A stretch of DNA of 64,000 nucleotides from Kibdelosporangium banguiense (lineage in GTDB: Bacteria; Actinomycetota; Actinomycetes; Mycobacteriales; Pseudonocardiaceae), in NCBI RefSeq assembly GCF_017876405.1, contig NZ_JAGINW010000001.1, positions 372,001 through 436,000 of the forward strand. The letters are read 5' to 3'. Positions within the stretch are counted from its first letter, which is position 1. Every line of letters begins with the position of its first letter. The notes under the pieces were generated by a model. It saw only the letters and a list, made by a program, of their open reading frames with translations, did not search any database and had not been told where the DNA came from. The translations under genes were made by a program, and so were the position numbers. Positions 35,898 to 45,144 of this stretch are shown in pieces.

Positions 35898-36947
35898 TCA
35901 CCGGCGCTGCAAGGCCTTCACGTTGTTGCCGAAGGTCCAGTTGCGGGAGCCGTCCCAGTTGATCGACCACGTCATCAGGCCCTTCAATCCGCCTGAGTAC
36001 GCGTTCCAGGCCTGCGCGACCAGGCTGGTGGACATGTGACCGCCACCGGCGCCGGGCTGCGCGGGCAGTCCAGGAGCCTGCTTGTCGTAAGGCACCCGGA
36101 TCGTGGTGCCCTGGATGACCAGACCACGGTTGAGGCAGTCGGTCTGCGCACGGAACCCTTGCACGGTACCGGCCTGGTACGAGTCGCCAGAGCAGCCGTA
36201 CATGCTTCCGTTGTAGTACTGCATGTTCAGCCACCAGAGCCGGCCGTTGTCCGCGTACTTCTTGATGATCGGCAGGTACGCGCCCCAGATCGAGCCGTAG
36301 ACGATGCTGCCCCCGGTGACGTACGCCGTCTCCGGCGCCATGGTCAGGCCGAAGTTCGACGGCATCCGGGCGAGCACGCCGTCGATGATCCGGATCAGGT
36401 TGGCCTGCGACGGCGACAGAGAGTTGATGTTGCCGCTGCCGACCAGGCCGGTCTCGATGTCGATGTCGATCCCGTCGAAGTTGTACTTCTTGAGGATCGG
36501 CACGACCGTGGCGACGAACTTGTTGGCCACCGTGGCCGAACTGAGGTCGATACCGGCGGTGGCGCCGCCGATCGACAGCAGGATCGTCGCACCGGCGGCC
36601 TTCGCCGCGCACATCTCCGACGGCGTGGCGACCTTGACGGTCGAGTCCATGCCGTCCTCCCACAACACCGTGCCGTCCGACCGGATGACCGGGAACGCCG
36701 CGTTGATCACGTTGTAGCCGGCGTTGCGGATCCGGGCGTCGGTGATGGGAATCCAGCCCAGCGGCGGGTGCACGCCGTTGGCCGCGCCGTCCCAGTTCTC
36801 CCAGTATCCCTGGAGCACTTTGCCGGACGGCCGGGATTTCACCGCGCACACCTCGGCCTGTACCGAGGCCTCGGATGTGGTCACAGCAAGGGGAACTGCC
36901 AGCACAACTGCCAGGGTGAGTCCGAGCAGACGCGATCGTCGAGCCAT
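35898..36947 (-). CDS. Secreted chitinase, glycoside hydrolase family 18
   Basis: A 349-residue secreted enzyme. ATG 36947 is chosen for AAGGGAG 5 bp upstream; a signal peptide of about 30 residues follows. The GH18 barrel has LSIGG (124-128) and the catalytic motif DGIDIDIE (158-165) with Glu165 as the acid. MAPETAYV and WSINWD are strands 6 and 8. It hydrolyses beta-1,4-linked N-acetylglucosamine polymers outside the cell. It has no carbohydrate-binding or fibronectin module, so it is a bare catalytic domain. With the GH75 chitosanase it suggests use of fungal or arthropod cell-wall polymers. Confidence 0.93.
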   Translation of the reverse strand: MARRSRLLGLTLAVVLAVPLAVTTSEASVQAEVCAVKSRPSGKVLQGYWENWDGAANGVHPPLGWIPITDARIRNAGYNVINAAFPVIRSDGTVLWEDGMDSTVKVATPSEMCAAKAAGATILLSIGGATAGIDLSSATVANKFVATVVPILKKYNFDGIDIDIETGLVGSGNINSLSPSQANLIRIIDGVLARMPSNFGLTMAPETAYVTGGSIVYGSIWGAYLPIIKKYADNGRLWWLNMQYYNGSMYGCSGDSYQAGTVQGFRAQTDCLNRGLVIQGTTIRVPYDKQAPGLPAQPGAGGGHMSTSLVAQAWNAYSGGLKGLMTWSINWDGSRNWTFGNNVKALQRR

Positions 36948-37199
36948 CATGGCTCCCTTCTGGGGCACAGCCTGGCAACCAGCGTCAGAGCCGGTTCGCG
37001 CCGCCAGAATCTGATCTGCAGGGTCCTTTCACGCTAAAGTCCCCCGCGGCCCGGAGGCAACCCGGCGTTCGGCGGAATTGGACCAGACCTTTCCCGGAGC
37101 CGGGTCACGCACCGTCACCAGGGACCAACTGGTCCGCGAGCCTGCTGACACGGCCCCCGCACGTGCGCGCCAGGACCGGGCCATGGCAGTGTTTCCACC

Positions 37200-38057
37200 A
37201 TGGACGAGGTTCTGGGGCGAGACGGGACGTGGACTTTCGACCTTGCGGCCGTGCGCCTGATCCCCGGCCACGGTCGTGGTGTGCACAAGTTGCGGCAGGC
37301 CATCGGTGAGGTGACCGTCCCGCTGGAGGCCATCGCGGGCATGTCCTTCGAGCCTGGGCGCAAGGGCGGCCGGCTACGCCTGCGCCTGCGTGAAGGCGCG
37401 GATCCGTTGACGCAGGCCACTGCGAGCAAGCTCGGTGACAACGTCGACCCGTACACGTTGGCGATCACCGCCGAGCAGACCGCGACCAGCCAGTACTTCG
37501 CCGAATCGGTCCGCACGACGTTGCTTGTGCAGCAAGTGCCGTCGACCGCCACCGACCACTACCTGCTCCCCGCGCCTGGCGTACCGATCTCGGCCACGGC
37601 CGGGGACGGGACCGCGCACTTCGACGGCGAGAACGTGCGGCTGGAGTGGAACTGGATGGCCAAGGAAAGCAAGACCGCGGTCGGGCCGACACAGATCGCG
37701 CTGGGCGACATCGCCACGGTGCAGTGGCAGCCGCAAAGCGGTTTCAGCCACGGCTACCTGCGTTTCCAGCCCAAGAACCCCGGCAACACACCGGCCCCGG
37801 AGGTCGACCGGAACTGCCTCGCCTGGGGTGTCCAACGAGAGGGTGGCACCACAGTGTTGCTCGCCTCGGCCGTGGTCGCGCGGATGCCGCATCCGTTCGC
37901 GACTCCAGTCGAGCCGAAGCAGCCGTCGCCGCAACAAGACGCCGGTGACCCCGACGCCATGCTGCGGCGACTGCGTGAACTGGGCGAACTGCACCGCTCG
38001 GGCGTGCTCACCGACGAGGAGTTCACGGCGGCGAAACAGGCTTTGCTACGCCTTTAA
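37200..38057 (+). CDS. DUF4429 domain protein with a C-terminal SHOCT domain
   Basis: A 285-residue soluble protein. Two DUF4429-like repeats (about 1-110 and 130-225) each pair an N-terminal DGTW.F- or DGTAHFDGENVRLEW-like strand with a GRGVHKLRQAIGEVTVPLEAIAGM-type helix-strand region, quoted here in part. The last 35 residues form a SHOCT helix pair (MLRRLRELGELHRSGVLTDEEF). Both modules are common in actinomycetes. Their combination is often linked to membrane or nucleic-acid interaction, but no function is proven. Its 3' end overlaps the convergent ABC permease gene by 4 bp. Confidence 0.85.
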   Translation: MDEVLGRDGTWTFDLAAVRLIPGHGRGVHKLRQAIGEVTVPLEAIAGMSFEPGRKGGRLRLRLREGADPLTQATASKLGDNVDPYTLAITAEQTATSQYFAESVRTTLLVQQVPSTATDHYLLPAPGVPISATAGDGTAHFDGENVRLEWNWMAKESKTAVGPTQIALGDIATVQWQPQSGFSHGYLRFQPKNPGNTPAPEVDRNCLAWGVQREGGTTVLLASAVVARMPHPFATPVEPKQPSPQQDAGDPDAMLRRLRELGELHRSGVLTDEEFTAAKQALLRL

Positions 38058-38932
38058 ACCTGGCGCCTGCGCCGGATCCAGACGAAAGCGATCACGAACA
38101 GGATCGCGGCCGAACCCAGGTATATCCCGCTCTCGATCCACTGGAACGCCGCAACCCGGTCCGCGGGCTGGTATCGCTCGACCAGCCCGGCCACGCCGTG
38201 GGCTCGCCCGCACTCGATGGCGCCGCTCACCCCGATGCATTCCTTCGGCGCCTCCATCAGGTTTCCGGTGGCGTCGACGATTCCACCATCGACGAACATG
38301 CTTCCCGGCGGGCGCGGCACCTGCTGGCCGACAGGCCCCGACCAGTCCTCGAACGCACGAACGGGGGTGAGGTAGTACGGCCTGAAGTAGTCCATCACCA
38401 GCACCCTGACACCGGCGAACAAGAACAACGTCAGGCCCATCGCGGGCAACGTCAGCCTGATGGCCACGCTGGCCAGCAGGCCGAGACCGAACCCGAACAG
38501 GGCATGAGCGGCCATCAGCTGCGGGCTGGCGTCAAAGGCCTGCGGCGCGAACGGCTCGAACCCCGCTGCCTGGACGCTCGGATTGAGCATGGCGGCGTGG
38601 GCGAAGGCGCCCAGGATCCCCGAGAGTCCCGCCGCGATCCCCGCCAGGACGACGACTTTGCCCGCCAGCCAGCGAGCCGGGCTGACATCCTGTCCCCAGG
38701 CGAACAGGTGGGTGCGGTTCTCGTATTCACGGCTGACCAAGGGAGCCGCCCAGAACACCGCGAAAACACCGCCCAGCACCAAGGGCGTGTGCAGCAGGTA
38801 CCAGGTGGCCGACTCCCACCAGACAGGCTCGTCGGTACCAGCCGCCAGCGCGATCACCACCGTGATCAGCGCGACGGACACCGCCAGCGCGCCGATGGAA
38901 TACCTGTGCTGGCGTAAGGTCATCGCGATCAT
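38054..38932 (-). CDS. ABC-2-type permease of the GntR-controlled operon
   Basis: A 292-residue membrane protein with about six hydrophobic segments. FAVFWAAPLVSREYENRTHLFAWGQDVSPARWLAGK, quoted only in part as LVSREYENRTHLFAWGQ, is the cytoplasmic loop typical of this permease group. An extracytoplasmic region (about 165-245) precedes the last helix. The start overlaps the stop of the ATPase gene (ATGA). With the ATPase and YtrA-like regulator it forms a unit similar to cell-envelope-stress ABC systems of Firmicutes and actinomycetes. Confidence 0.82.
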   Translation of the reverse strand: MIAMTLRQHRYSIGALAVSVALITVVIALAAGTDEPVWWESATWYLLHTPLVLGGVFAVFWAAPLVSREYENRTHLFAWGQDVSPARWLAGKVVVLAGIAAGLSGILGAFAHAAMLNPSVQAAGFEPFAPQAFDASPQLMAAHALFGFGLGLLASVAIRLTLPAMGLTLFLFAGVRVLVMDYFRPYYLTPVRAFEDWSGPVGQQVPRPPGSMFVDGGIVDATGNLMEAPKECIGVSGAIECGRAHGVAGLVERYQPADRVAAFQWIESGIYLGSAAILFVIAFVWIRRRRQV

Positions 38933-39741
38933 TTGGCGTCCTCACGGTCGAGATAGGCGAGCACAAGGTCCTCCACGGAGACCGGCCGGGTGATCCACGG
39001 ACCGTCCAGGTCGGCGGCACTCTGGTCACGCACGAGGAAAGTCGACTGTTGCTGGCGGTGCCTGGCTTGGACGACCTCACCGCTGGGCGGCTCGTCCGAC
39101 CGCGGGCCGACGTAGTACAGGTGCTGCGTCATCAACTCGTCGAGCTCGCCATCGAGTACCAGGTGGCCGCGCGACAGCAGGAGGATCTCGTCGGCGACCC
39201 CGCTGAGCTCGCCGACCACGTGGGTCGAGAGCACCAGCGACATCTTGCCGTCGGCCACCTCGTCGAGCAGTTCGGCCATGACCTTCTTGCGTACCAACGG
39301 GTCCAGGTTGGCCAGCGGCTCGTCGAGCAGCAAGACGTCGGGCACGGCACCAAGGGCCGCGGCGAACGCGACCTGGGCGTGCTGACCGGACGAAAGCCTG
39401 CCGCACTGCCGATCGAGCGGGACGTTGAACATCCTGAGCCAGCGTTCGGCCTTCCGCTGGTCCCAGACGTTGTTGAGCTGCTCGGCCTGCATGAGCATCT
39501 CCGCCACCGTGAACCGCTTGTACAACGGCTTGTCCTGCGCGACGAACCGCACGCGGCCTTCGCTGTGGACAGTGCCCTCGTCGGGCGGCATCAGCCCGGC
39601 GAGCAAGGTCAGCAATGTCGTCTTGCCCGCGCCGTTCGCCCCGACCAGGGCGGTCACCCGGCCACGTTTGAGCTCGAACCCGCAGTCTCTGAGCGCCCAG
39701 TTGGCCCGGTACCGTTTGCCCAGGCCTGTCACGGTTGTCAT
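38929..39741 (-). CDS. ABC ATPase of the GntR-controlled operon
   Basis: A 270-residue ATPase from ATG 39741, which overlaps the GntR gene's stop codon. Walker A is GANGAGKTT, the signature is LSSGQHAQVAFAAAL (a slightly variant LSSGQ) and Walker B is VLLLDEPLANLD, followed by the H-loop STHVV. The open frame extends to 40032, but only across the regulator gene. It works with the permease encoded at 38054-38932. Confidence 0.9.
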   Translation of the reverse strand: MTTVTGLGKRYRANWALRDCGFELKRGRVTALVGANGAGKTTLLTLLAGLMPPDEGTVHSEGRVRFVAQDKPLYKRFTVAEMLMQAEQLNNVWDQRKAERWLRMFNVPLDRQCGRLSSGQHAQVAFAAALGAVPDVLLLDEPLANLDPLVRKKVMAELLDEVADGKMSLVLSTHVVGELSGVADEILLLSRGHLVLDGELDELMTQHLYYVGPRSDEPPSGEVVQARHRQQQSTFLVRDQSAADLDGPWITRPVSVEDLVLAYLDREDAK

Positions 39742-40115
39742 TTCTCCCCTTCCGCGAGCACCGCGCGGACGAGCGCGTCGATGTCCTCGTCTTCCAGCCC
39801 GGCCGAACGCGCCTCGGTCACCCAGTCCGCCAGCTTCGCGCGCAGCTCGGTCAGGTTCTCCGCACTCGCCGACCCCAACGCTGTCTTGACGTACGTGCCC
39901 GATCCCTGGCGTGCCTCCACCAAGCCGGACAGTTCCAGTTCCCGATATGCCTTGAGCACCGTGTTCGCGTTGACCCCACTCGTGCGCACGACCTCGCGCA
40001 CAGTCGGCAACCGATCGCCCGGACCCAGCCATCCCAGCCGGACCGCCTCGCGTACCTGCCGAACCAGCTGCAGGTACGCGGGCAGGCCCCCGCCGCGGTC
40101 AACCTTGAACTCCAC
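39738..40115 (-). CDS. GntR-family regulator, YtrA subfamily
   Basis: A 125-residue regulator with an N-terminal winged helix (PAYLQLVRQVREAVRLGWL, then GDRLPTVREVVRTSGVNANTVLKAYRELE) and a short helical C-terminus (about 80-125) instead of a large ligand domain. This is the YtrA build, in which the regulator usually represses its own operon with an ABC transporter. Two direct repeats directly upstream (40129-40154) are the likely operator. Confidence 0.9.
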   Translation of the reverse strand: MEFKVDRGGGLPAYLQLVRQVREAVRLGWLGPGDRLPTVREVVRTSGVNANTVLKAYRELELSGLVEARQGSGTYVKTALGSASAENLTELRAKLADWVTEARSAGLEDEDIDALVRAVLAEGEK

Positions 40116-40128
40116 GGGTGAGATTGTT

Positions 40129-40154
40129 CTAGTTAACTAAGACACTAGTCAACT
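40129..40154. promoter_or_regulatory. Direct-repeat operator of the GntR/ABC operon
   Basis: CTAGTTAACT (40129-40138) and CTAGTCAACT (40145-40154) are direct repeats 16 bp apart. The first contains the perfect palindrome TAGTTAACTA (40130-40139). They lie 14-40 bp upstream of ATG 40115, and the distal repeat overlaps the last codon of the PEP-synthase-like gene. AT-rich repeats of this kind are typical YtrA-type sites. The operon promoter must lie in the same stretch. Confidence 0.55.
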
Positions 40155-42646
40155 GGTTCACGGGGAAAAATCGTGACAGTGCCTCGGCTGCCGTCGACCT
40201 GGATCCGCTGACCGGTCTTGAGGCGTGCCGTCGCGTTGCCGCAGCCGACGACAGCAGGGATGCCAAGTTCGCGGGCGACGATGGCGGCGTGCGACAGCGG
40301 TGCCCCGATGTCCGTGACCACGGCCGCAGCGCGTGGGAACAACGGAGTCCAGCCGATGTTGGTCACCGTGGTCACGAGGATCTCCCCCGGCTGAAGGTCC
40401 GCCGCTTCCTCCACTGTGGACACAACCCTGGCGATGCCCTCCACCACACCCGGCACGCCCGGAAAACCTGTGATCGCGTCACCGAGGGGCGCGTACGAGG
40501 TCGTCGCGTCGAAAACGTCCGACCGCCGTGATGTGGACGCCGCCCAGGACTCCGGCTCGAACGCGCCTCGGATCAAAGTCGGGTACGCGGGCAAGGCGCT
40601 GTAGTGCTCGTACGCCGCATGGCGGGCCGGAATCGCCGCCAGTGGTGCGGAATCCCCGTCCAGGACAGCGAGAATTCCGGACACCGGAAGAAAGAACATG
40701 TCCTGACCGGTCAGCTCCGCGGCTCGCTGCACAAACGTCCGGAAAACCCAGAAACAACGGGCGAACTCAGAGCGAGCCTGCTCTCGTGTCCGCGCTGCCA
40801 CAGCGGCCTTCGCCAGCCGGCGTTCGAGGGACGCGGCCTTGCGCGGATGACGCGTGCGCAGTCGTTCCCACGCCGCAGCACGTTCTTTTGCTTGCCGGTC
40901 AAGCAGTTCCGCTGGGTCATCGACGTCGAGCCGGCTGATCCACGACGGGTCCTCGCCAGGTCGTGGTGTGGAGATCTCGAACTCGTCATGCGACCTGTGA
41001 CCCCAGGCAGCCGCATACGCCTCGGTGGTGATCTCACCACGCCGCAGCCGCGCGAGACCGAGCATCGGGCCAAGGCTTTCCAGCACGCCGGAATCACTGT
41101 GCAGCCCGGTCAGCAGCGAGTTCGCGTCCGCCTGCCCCACAAGTCCGGCCAGGTCGGAGGCGAACTTCGCGGCACCGCCCTGCCGGGCACCGGCGTTGAA
41201 GATCCGGCAGCTCCCGGTCAACAGATCGTCCACATCGGACCGCCATAGCCGGGCCAGCTCGGCGGCTGTGGCCGTGGACTCGATCCGCCTGCGCAGATCC
41301 GCGCATCGGGCGGGGTTCGCGATGAGAAGGTCATCCAGGTTCCGGCGGTACTGCCTGGACTCCCGCAGAACCTGGTTGCCCATGGCCAGAACCGAACGCA
41401 GCACGGCGAACCGGGACACGGGCAGCGGCGGGATCGTCATGCCGTCGGGCATCCTGCCGAAGATCTGGCGACCGGCACGCAGCGCGAACCTGCCGAGCCC
41501 CAACGCGGTCAGCGCTGCCATGGCAGTACTGATGTTCAAATAGAACCGGCCGCCGATGTTGCCGGACGTCGGATGCCCGGCGATGTCCGGCATCGCCAGC
41601 GCCTGGGCCAGCGACCACGTGACGGGTGTCATCACACTGGGCACCGCTTCGCGCAGGTTCGCACAGGTCCACAAGTAGTCGCCGCCAAGACTGTCGTTCC
41701 AGGCCTCGCGCTCGGCCGGCAGGTTCGCGATCGGCCGGGCCTGCAGGATCGCGAACTGTCCATCGTGGATGGCCCACTCGACGTCCATCGGCGCGCCGTG
41801 GAGATCTTCGATTCGCCGTCCCAGCTCCGCCAGTGTCACCGCCTGCGTGTCGGACAACACAGGCACTGTCCGCAACGATTCGGCAACCGGTGCTTGCGCG
41901 ACGCCGTCCGCGGTGCGAATGGTCATCACTGTCTTGTCATTGACCTGACTGCGCAACTTCCCATTAACAAACACATATGTATCCGGCGTGACCTGCCCGC
42001 TGACGACTGATTCGCCGAGTCCCCACGCCGCGTTGATCACGATTGTGTTCCGAGTACCTGTCAACGGGTCGGCGGTGAACATCACGCCTGCCGCTGTCGC
42101 GGGCACCAATCGCTGCACGATCACCGCCAGCGCGACGTCGTCCGGAGAAATACCGTTGAGCGCTCGATAACTCATCGCACGAGATGTCCACAACGAGGCC
42201 CAGCACCGTTTCACGGCGGCCAGAACGGCGCCCACCCCTTGAACATTCAGAAAAGTGTCGTACTGACCGGCGAATGACGCGTCCGGCAGGTCCTCGGCCG
42301 TCGCAGACGAACGCACTGCGACCGGACTGTCCAGTGCGGAATACTCCGAACGGACGGCATCGGCCACCGCCGTAGGTATGGGAAACCGGTTGAAGCAGCG
42401 CGCAATCCGCGTGGCGGCGACGTCCACAGCGGCCGGATCGGTATAGTCCAGTCCGGCCAGCGCGGCGGTGATCTCAGCTGCCGGGCCATTCGACACGAAA
42501 TCTCCATACGCCCTGGTGGTGACCGAAAAACCAGCCGGCACAGGTAGCCCCGCACGCATAAGTGTGGCCAGCGACTCGGCTTTTGCGCCTACTGTTACAA
42601 GATCGGTTCCTTTGCCATCGAAAGCCAGTGTGAACGCGTCGCTCAT
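40145..42646 (-). CDS. PEP-synthase/rifampicin-phosphotransferase-like enzyme
   Basis: An 833-residue three-part enzyme. An N-terminal ATP-grasp domain (KAESLATLMRAGLPVPAGF; VAVRSSATAEDLPDASFAGQ; MDVEWAIHDGQFAILQARPI) is followed by a helical middle domain and a C-terminal swivelling domain with the phospho-histidine motif TDIGAPLSHAAIVARELGIP. The order and length fit rifampicin phosphotransferase (Rph) and related dikinases rather than PpsA, which has an extra PEP-binding barrel. Such enzymes transfer the beta-phosphate of ATP to a small molecule. Whether rifampicin is the substrate is open; no Rph-associated element was recognised upstream. ATG 42646 is chosen as the start of the conserved part. 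Confidence 0.8.
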   Translation of the reverse strand: MSDAFTLAFDGKGTDLVTVGAKAESLATLMRAGLPVPAGFSVTTRAYGDFVSNGPAAEITAALAGLDYTDPAAVDVAATRIARCFNRFPIPTAVADAVRSEYSALDSPVAVRSSATAEDLPDASFAGQYDTFLNVQGVGAVLAAVKRCWASLWTSRAMSYRALNGISPDDVALAVIVQRLVPATAAGVMFTADPLTGTRNTIVINAAWGLGESVVSGQVTPDTYVFVNGKLRSQVNDKTVMTIRTADGVAQAPVAESLRTVPVLSDTQAVTLAELGRRIEDLHGAPMDVEWAIHDGQFAILQARPIANLPAEREAWNDSLGGDYLWTCANLREAVPSVMTPVTWSLAQALAMPDIAGHPTSGNIGGRFYLNISTAMAALTALGLGRFALRAGRQIFGRMPDGMTIPPLPVSRFAVLRSVLAMGNQVLRESRQYRRNLDDLLIANPARCADLRRRIESTATAAELARLWRSDVDDLLTGSCRIFNAGARQGGAAKFASDLAGLVGQADANSLLTGLHSDSGVLESLGPMLGLARLRRGEITTEAYAAAWGHRSHDEFEISTPRPGEDPSWISRLDVDDPAELLDRQAKERAAAWERLRTRHPRKAASLERRLAKAAVAARTREQARSEFARCFWVFRTFVQRAAELTGQDMFFLPVSGILAVLDGDSAPLAAIPARHAAYEHYSALPAYPTLIRGAFEPESWAASTSRRSDVFDATTSYAPLGDAITGFPGVPGVVEGIARVVSTVEEAADLQPGEILVTTVTNIGWTPLFPRAAAVVTDIGAPLSHAAIVARELGIPAVVGCGNATARLKTGQRIQVDGSRGTVTIFPREPVD

Positions 42647-43234
42647 TTCACCATCGTCGCAGGTGAGACGTCCGCCGAGTGGTGTGCCGCCCGGCCGGTC
42701 GCAATAATGCACCCGGAAGGGAATCCGGCTGTCCGGGCCAAATCCGTCTGACAGCGGGTGATCAGGCACTTGCGCTGGTCGCTAGGCTATCGGCCGGGAG
42801 GCGAAGGGCGTCGGGCTCTGCGCACGGTTCGCTAGGTATCAACGAGGGAGCGGCCGGTACGTTGCAATGAGTCCTCTACGTTCGCCAGCGGCAGTAAGTG
42901 GCGTGGAGGGTAGTTCATGACGACCGGGGCTGGTGACGCTCCGTTGCAGGTCGGCCACGGGCCTACGGTCTGTGGTGGCTTGCCGCGCGTGTCCAGAACC
43001 GCGACAGCGGTGACGGCGGTGTCCATCAAGGACAACCGTGTTCCGGCGTCGCCGGGCTGCGTGTCATCGGACTCCGTCCACACCAACGCGTTCCTCAAAG
43101 CACCGTTCGCTGAGGACGTACACGGCCGTACGATTCCCGCTTTATGCGCCACGCGCATCTCCAATCGCCTGGCGCCGCTTGAGTAGGCCTGCAACTCGAT
43201 TGGAACTCCCCACCCCGTCCCCCTGGAGTTCGTT
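42647..43234. other. 588-bp gap between divergent genes
   Basis: This stretch holds the promoters of the dikinase-like gene (minus strand) and the importer operon (plus strand). A minus-strand frame with stop at 42832 is open past 43192, and a plus-strand frame lies at 42917-43186. Neither has a recognisable motif or convincing ribosome site. The third-position GC of the minus frame is about 74% by hand count, well below the apparent level of the clear genes nearby. Neither is called as a gene. Confidence 0.5.
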
Positions 43235-44245
43235 GTGCGATCCCGTCCCCTCACCCGTCTACTGACCGCGGCCTTGTGCGCCGTGGGGATGCTTGGCGTT
43301 GCCGGGCTTTCGGCGTGTACCGAAGCCCCCGCGTCGACATCCACCAAGGTCACCCTCGGCTTCTCGGCCTGGCCCGGCTGGTTTCCCTGGCAGGTGGCCC
43401 AGGAGCAAGGCCTGTTCGCCAAGAACGGTGTCGAGGTCGAGCTGAAGTACTTCGACAGCTACACCGACAGCCTCAACGCGCTGTCGACCGGCGCGATCGA
43501 CGCCAACAGCCAGACGCTCAACGACACACTGGCCTCGGTCAGTGGTGGCGCCAAGCAGACCATCGTGCTGGTCAACGACAACTCCACCGGCAATGACAAG
43601 ATCATCGCGCGGGAGGGCGTCACCAGCGTCGCCGACCTCAAGGGCAAGAAGGTCGCGGTCGAGCAGGGTGCGGTGGATCACTACCTGCTGCTGCTGGCGC
43701 TCAAGGAAGCCAACCTGACCGAAAAGGACATTCAGCTTGTCCCGATGCTGACCGACGCCGCCGCTGCCGCGTTCGTCGGCGGGCAGGTCGACGCGGTCGC
43801 CGCGTTCGCACCGTTCACCACCACCGCGCTCACCCGGCCGGGCAGCCGCGCGATCGCGACCTCCGCGGAGTTCCCCGGCGCCATCCCCGACCACCTGGTG
43901 GTCAAGGCGGATCTGGTCAAGGACCGCCCGCAGGTGGTGCAGGGCCTGGTGAACACCTGGTTCGCCACGCAGAAGTGGATCAAGGACAACAAGGACGCCG
44001 CGATCGGCATCATGGCCAAGCGCGGAGCGGTGACTCCTGACGACTACAAGTCCTACGACGCGGGCACCACGATCTTCACCCGCCAGCAGAACCTCGACGC
44101 CTTCACGCCGGGTACCACGCCGCAGCACCTCAACCACCAGGCGCGGCTGATCGTCGACTTCATCACCGGCACCGGGCTGGCCAAGGAAAAGCCTTCGCTC
44201 GACAGCCTGTTCAACGACCAGTTCGTCAAGGCGGTGCCGGAGTGA
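43235..44245 (+). CDS. Substrate-binding lipoprotein of an SsuA/TauA/NrtA-type ABC importer
   Basis: A 336-residue lipoprotein with a signal peptide and the lipobox LSAC (Cys28). The SsuA/ThiY-like pattern is seen in FSAWPGWFPWQVAQEQGLF, DSLNALSTGAIDA, IIAREGVTSVADLKGKKVAVEQGA and PDHLVVKADLV. Family members bind aliphatic sulfonates, taurine, nitrate or thiamine precursors. The start at GTG 43235 gives the right signal peptide, although the ribosome site is weak. The stop overlaps the permease gene (GTGA). Confidence 0.88.
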   Translation: MRSRPLTRLLTAALCAVGMLGVAGLSACTEAPASTSTKVTLGFSAWPGWFPWQVAQEQGLFAKNGVEVELKYFDSYTDSLNALSTGAIDANSQTLNDTLASVSGGAKQTIVLVNDNSTGNDKIIAREGVTSVADLKGKKVAVEQGAVDHYLLLLALKEANLTEKDIQLVPMLTDAAAAAFVGGQVDAVAAFAPFTTTALTRPGSRAIATSAEFPGAIPDHLVVKADLVKDRPQVVQGLVNTWFATQKWIKDNKDAAIGIMAKRGAVTPDDYKSYDAGTTIFTRQQNLDAFTPGTTPQHLNHQARLIVDFITGTGLAKEKPSLDSLFNDQFVKAVPE

Positions 44246-45144
44246 AACCGCTCGCTGTCGACCACGACAGCACGGGTGGCACGATGACTGAGGACACACC
44301 GAGCGCACGGCAGGACAGACGGGATTGGCAAGCGCTCCCGCAGCGCTCCAGACCCGGGCGTCCGTCGTCGTTGCTGAGCATCAGGACTCCGATCTCGCGG
44401 GGCGCACGCACCACGCTGATCGTGATGTCGTTCGCCGTCCCGCTGGCCGCCTGGTTCATCGTCAGCGCGGCCGGCGTGGTCGAACCGACGTTCCTGCCCT
44501 CCCCGGCGGCCACATGGTCCGCCGGGGTGGAGATGGCCAAGTCCGGTGAGCTGTTCACCGACATGTGGGACACCGTTCAGCGGATCCTCTACGGATTCGG
44601 CCTCGCGGTGCTGGTGTCGGTGCCGCTGGGTATCCTGATGGGCACGTTCTCGGCCGCGAACTCCTTGTTCGGCCCGCTGATCAGTGCTGTGCGGTACCTG
44701 CCGGCCCCGGCGTTCATCCCGCTGCTGATCATCTGGGTCGGACTCGACGAGTGGACCAAGATCCTCTTGTTGTTCATCGGCACGGTCTTCTTCAACACTA
44801 TGATGACCGCCGATGTGGTCCGTTCCGTGCCGATGCCGTTGATCAACGTGTCGTACACGCTCGGCGCCCGGCGTGGCGAGGTGCTGCGCAAGGTGATCGT
44901 GCCGCATTCGTTGCCGGGCATCGTGGACGCGGCCCGGGTCAACGTCGCCGCGGCGTGGAACTTCGTGGTGGTCGCGGAACTGGTGGTCTCGACCACCGGT
45001 CTGGGCCGCCGAATCGTTCAGGCGCAACGGTTCCTGCAGACAGACCGGATCTTCGCGATCCTGATCCTGATCGGGGTCATCGGCGTGCTGATCGATCTTC
45101 TGCTGCGGCTGCTGCGCAACCAGGTCGGGCGGTGGACAGGATGA
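44242..45144 (+). CDS. Inner-membrane permease of the SsuC/TauC type
   Basis: A 300-residue permease. After a hydrophilic N-terminus (about 1-50) there are five to six hydrophobic segments. The cytoplasmic EAA-like loop is seen in YTLGARRGEVLRKVIVPHSLPGI. FLPSPAATW near 85 is typical of SsuC/TauC/NrtB. It is coupled to the gene before it (GTGA) and the gene after it (ATGA). Confidence 0.9.
   Translation: MKPLAVDHDSTGGTMTEDTPSARQDRRDWQALPQRSRPGRPSSLLSIRTPISRGARTTLIVMSFAVPLAAWFIVSAAGVVEPTFLPSPAATWSAGVEMAKSGELFTDMWDTVQRILYGFGLAVLVSVPLGILMGTFSAANSLFGPLISAVRYLPAPAFIPLLIIWVGLDEWTKILLLFIGTVFFNTMMTADVVRSVPMPLINVSYTLGARRGEVLRKVIVPHSLPGIVDAARVNVAAAWNFVVVAELVVSTTGLGRRIVQAQRFLQTDRIFAILILIGVIGVLIDLLLRLLRNQVGRWTG

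Noticed and set aside
42832..43192. Minus-strand frame of about 120 codons before the importer operon
   Set aside because: Third-position GC is only about 74% by hand count, there is no clear ribosome site or family motif, and a plus-strand frame over the same bases is equally open. Left as part of the gap.
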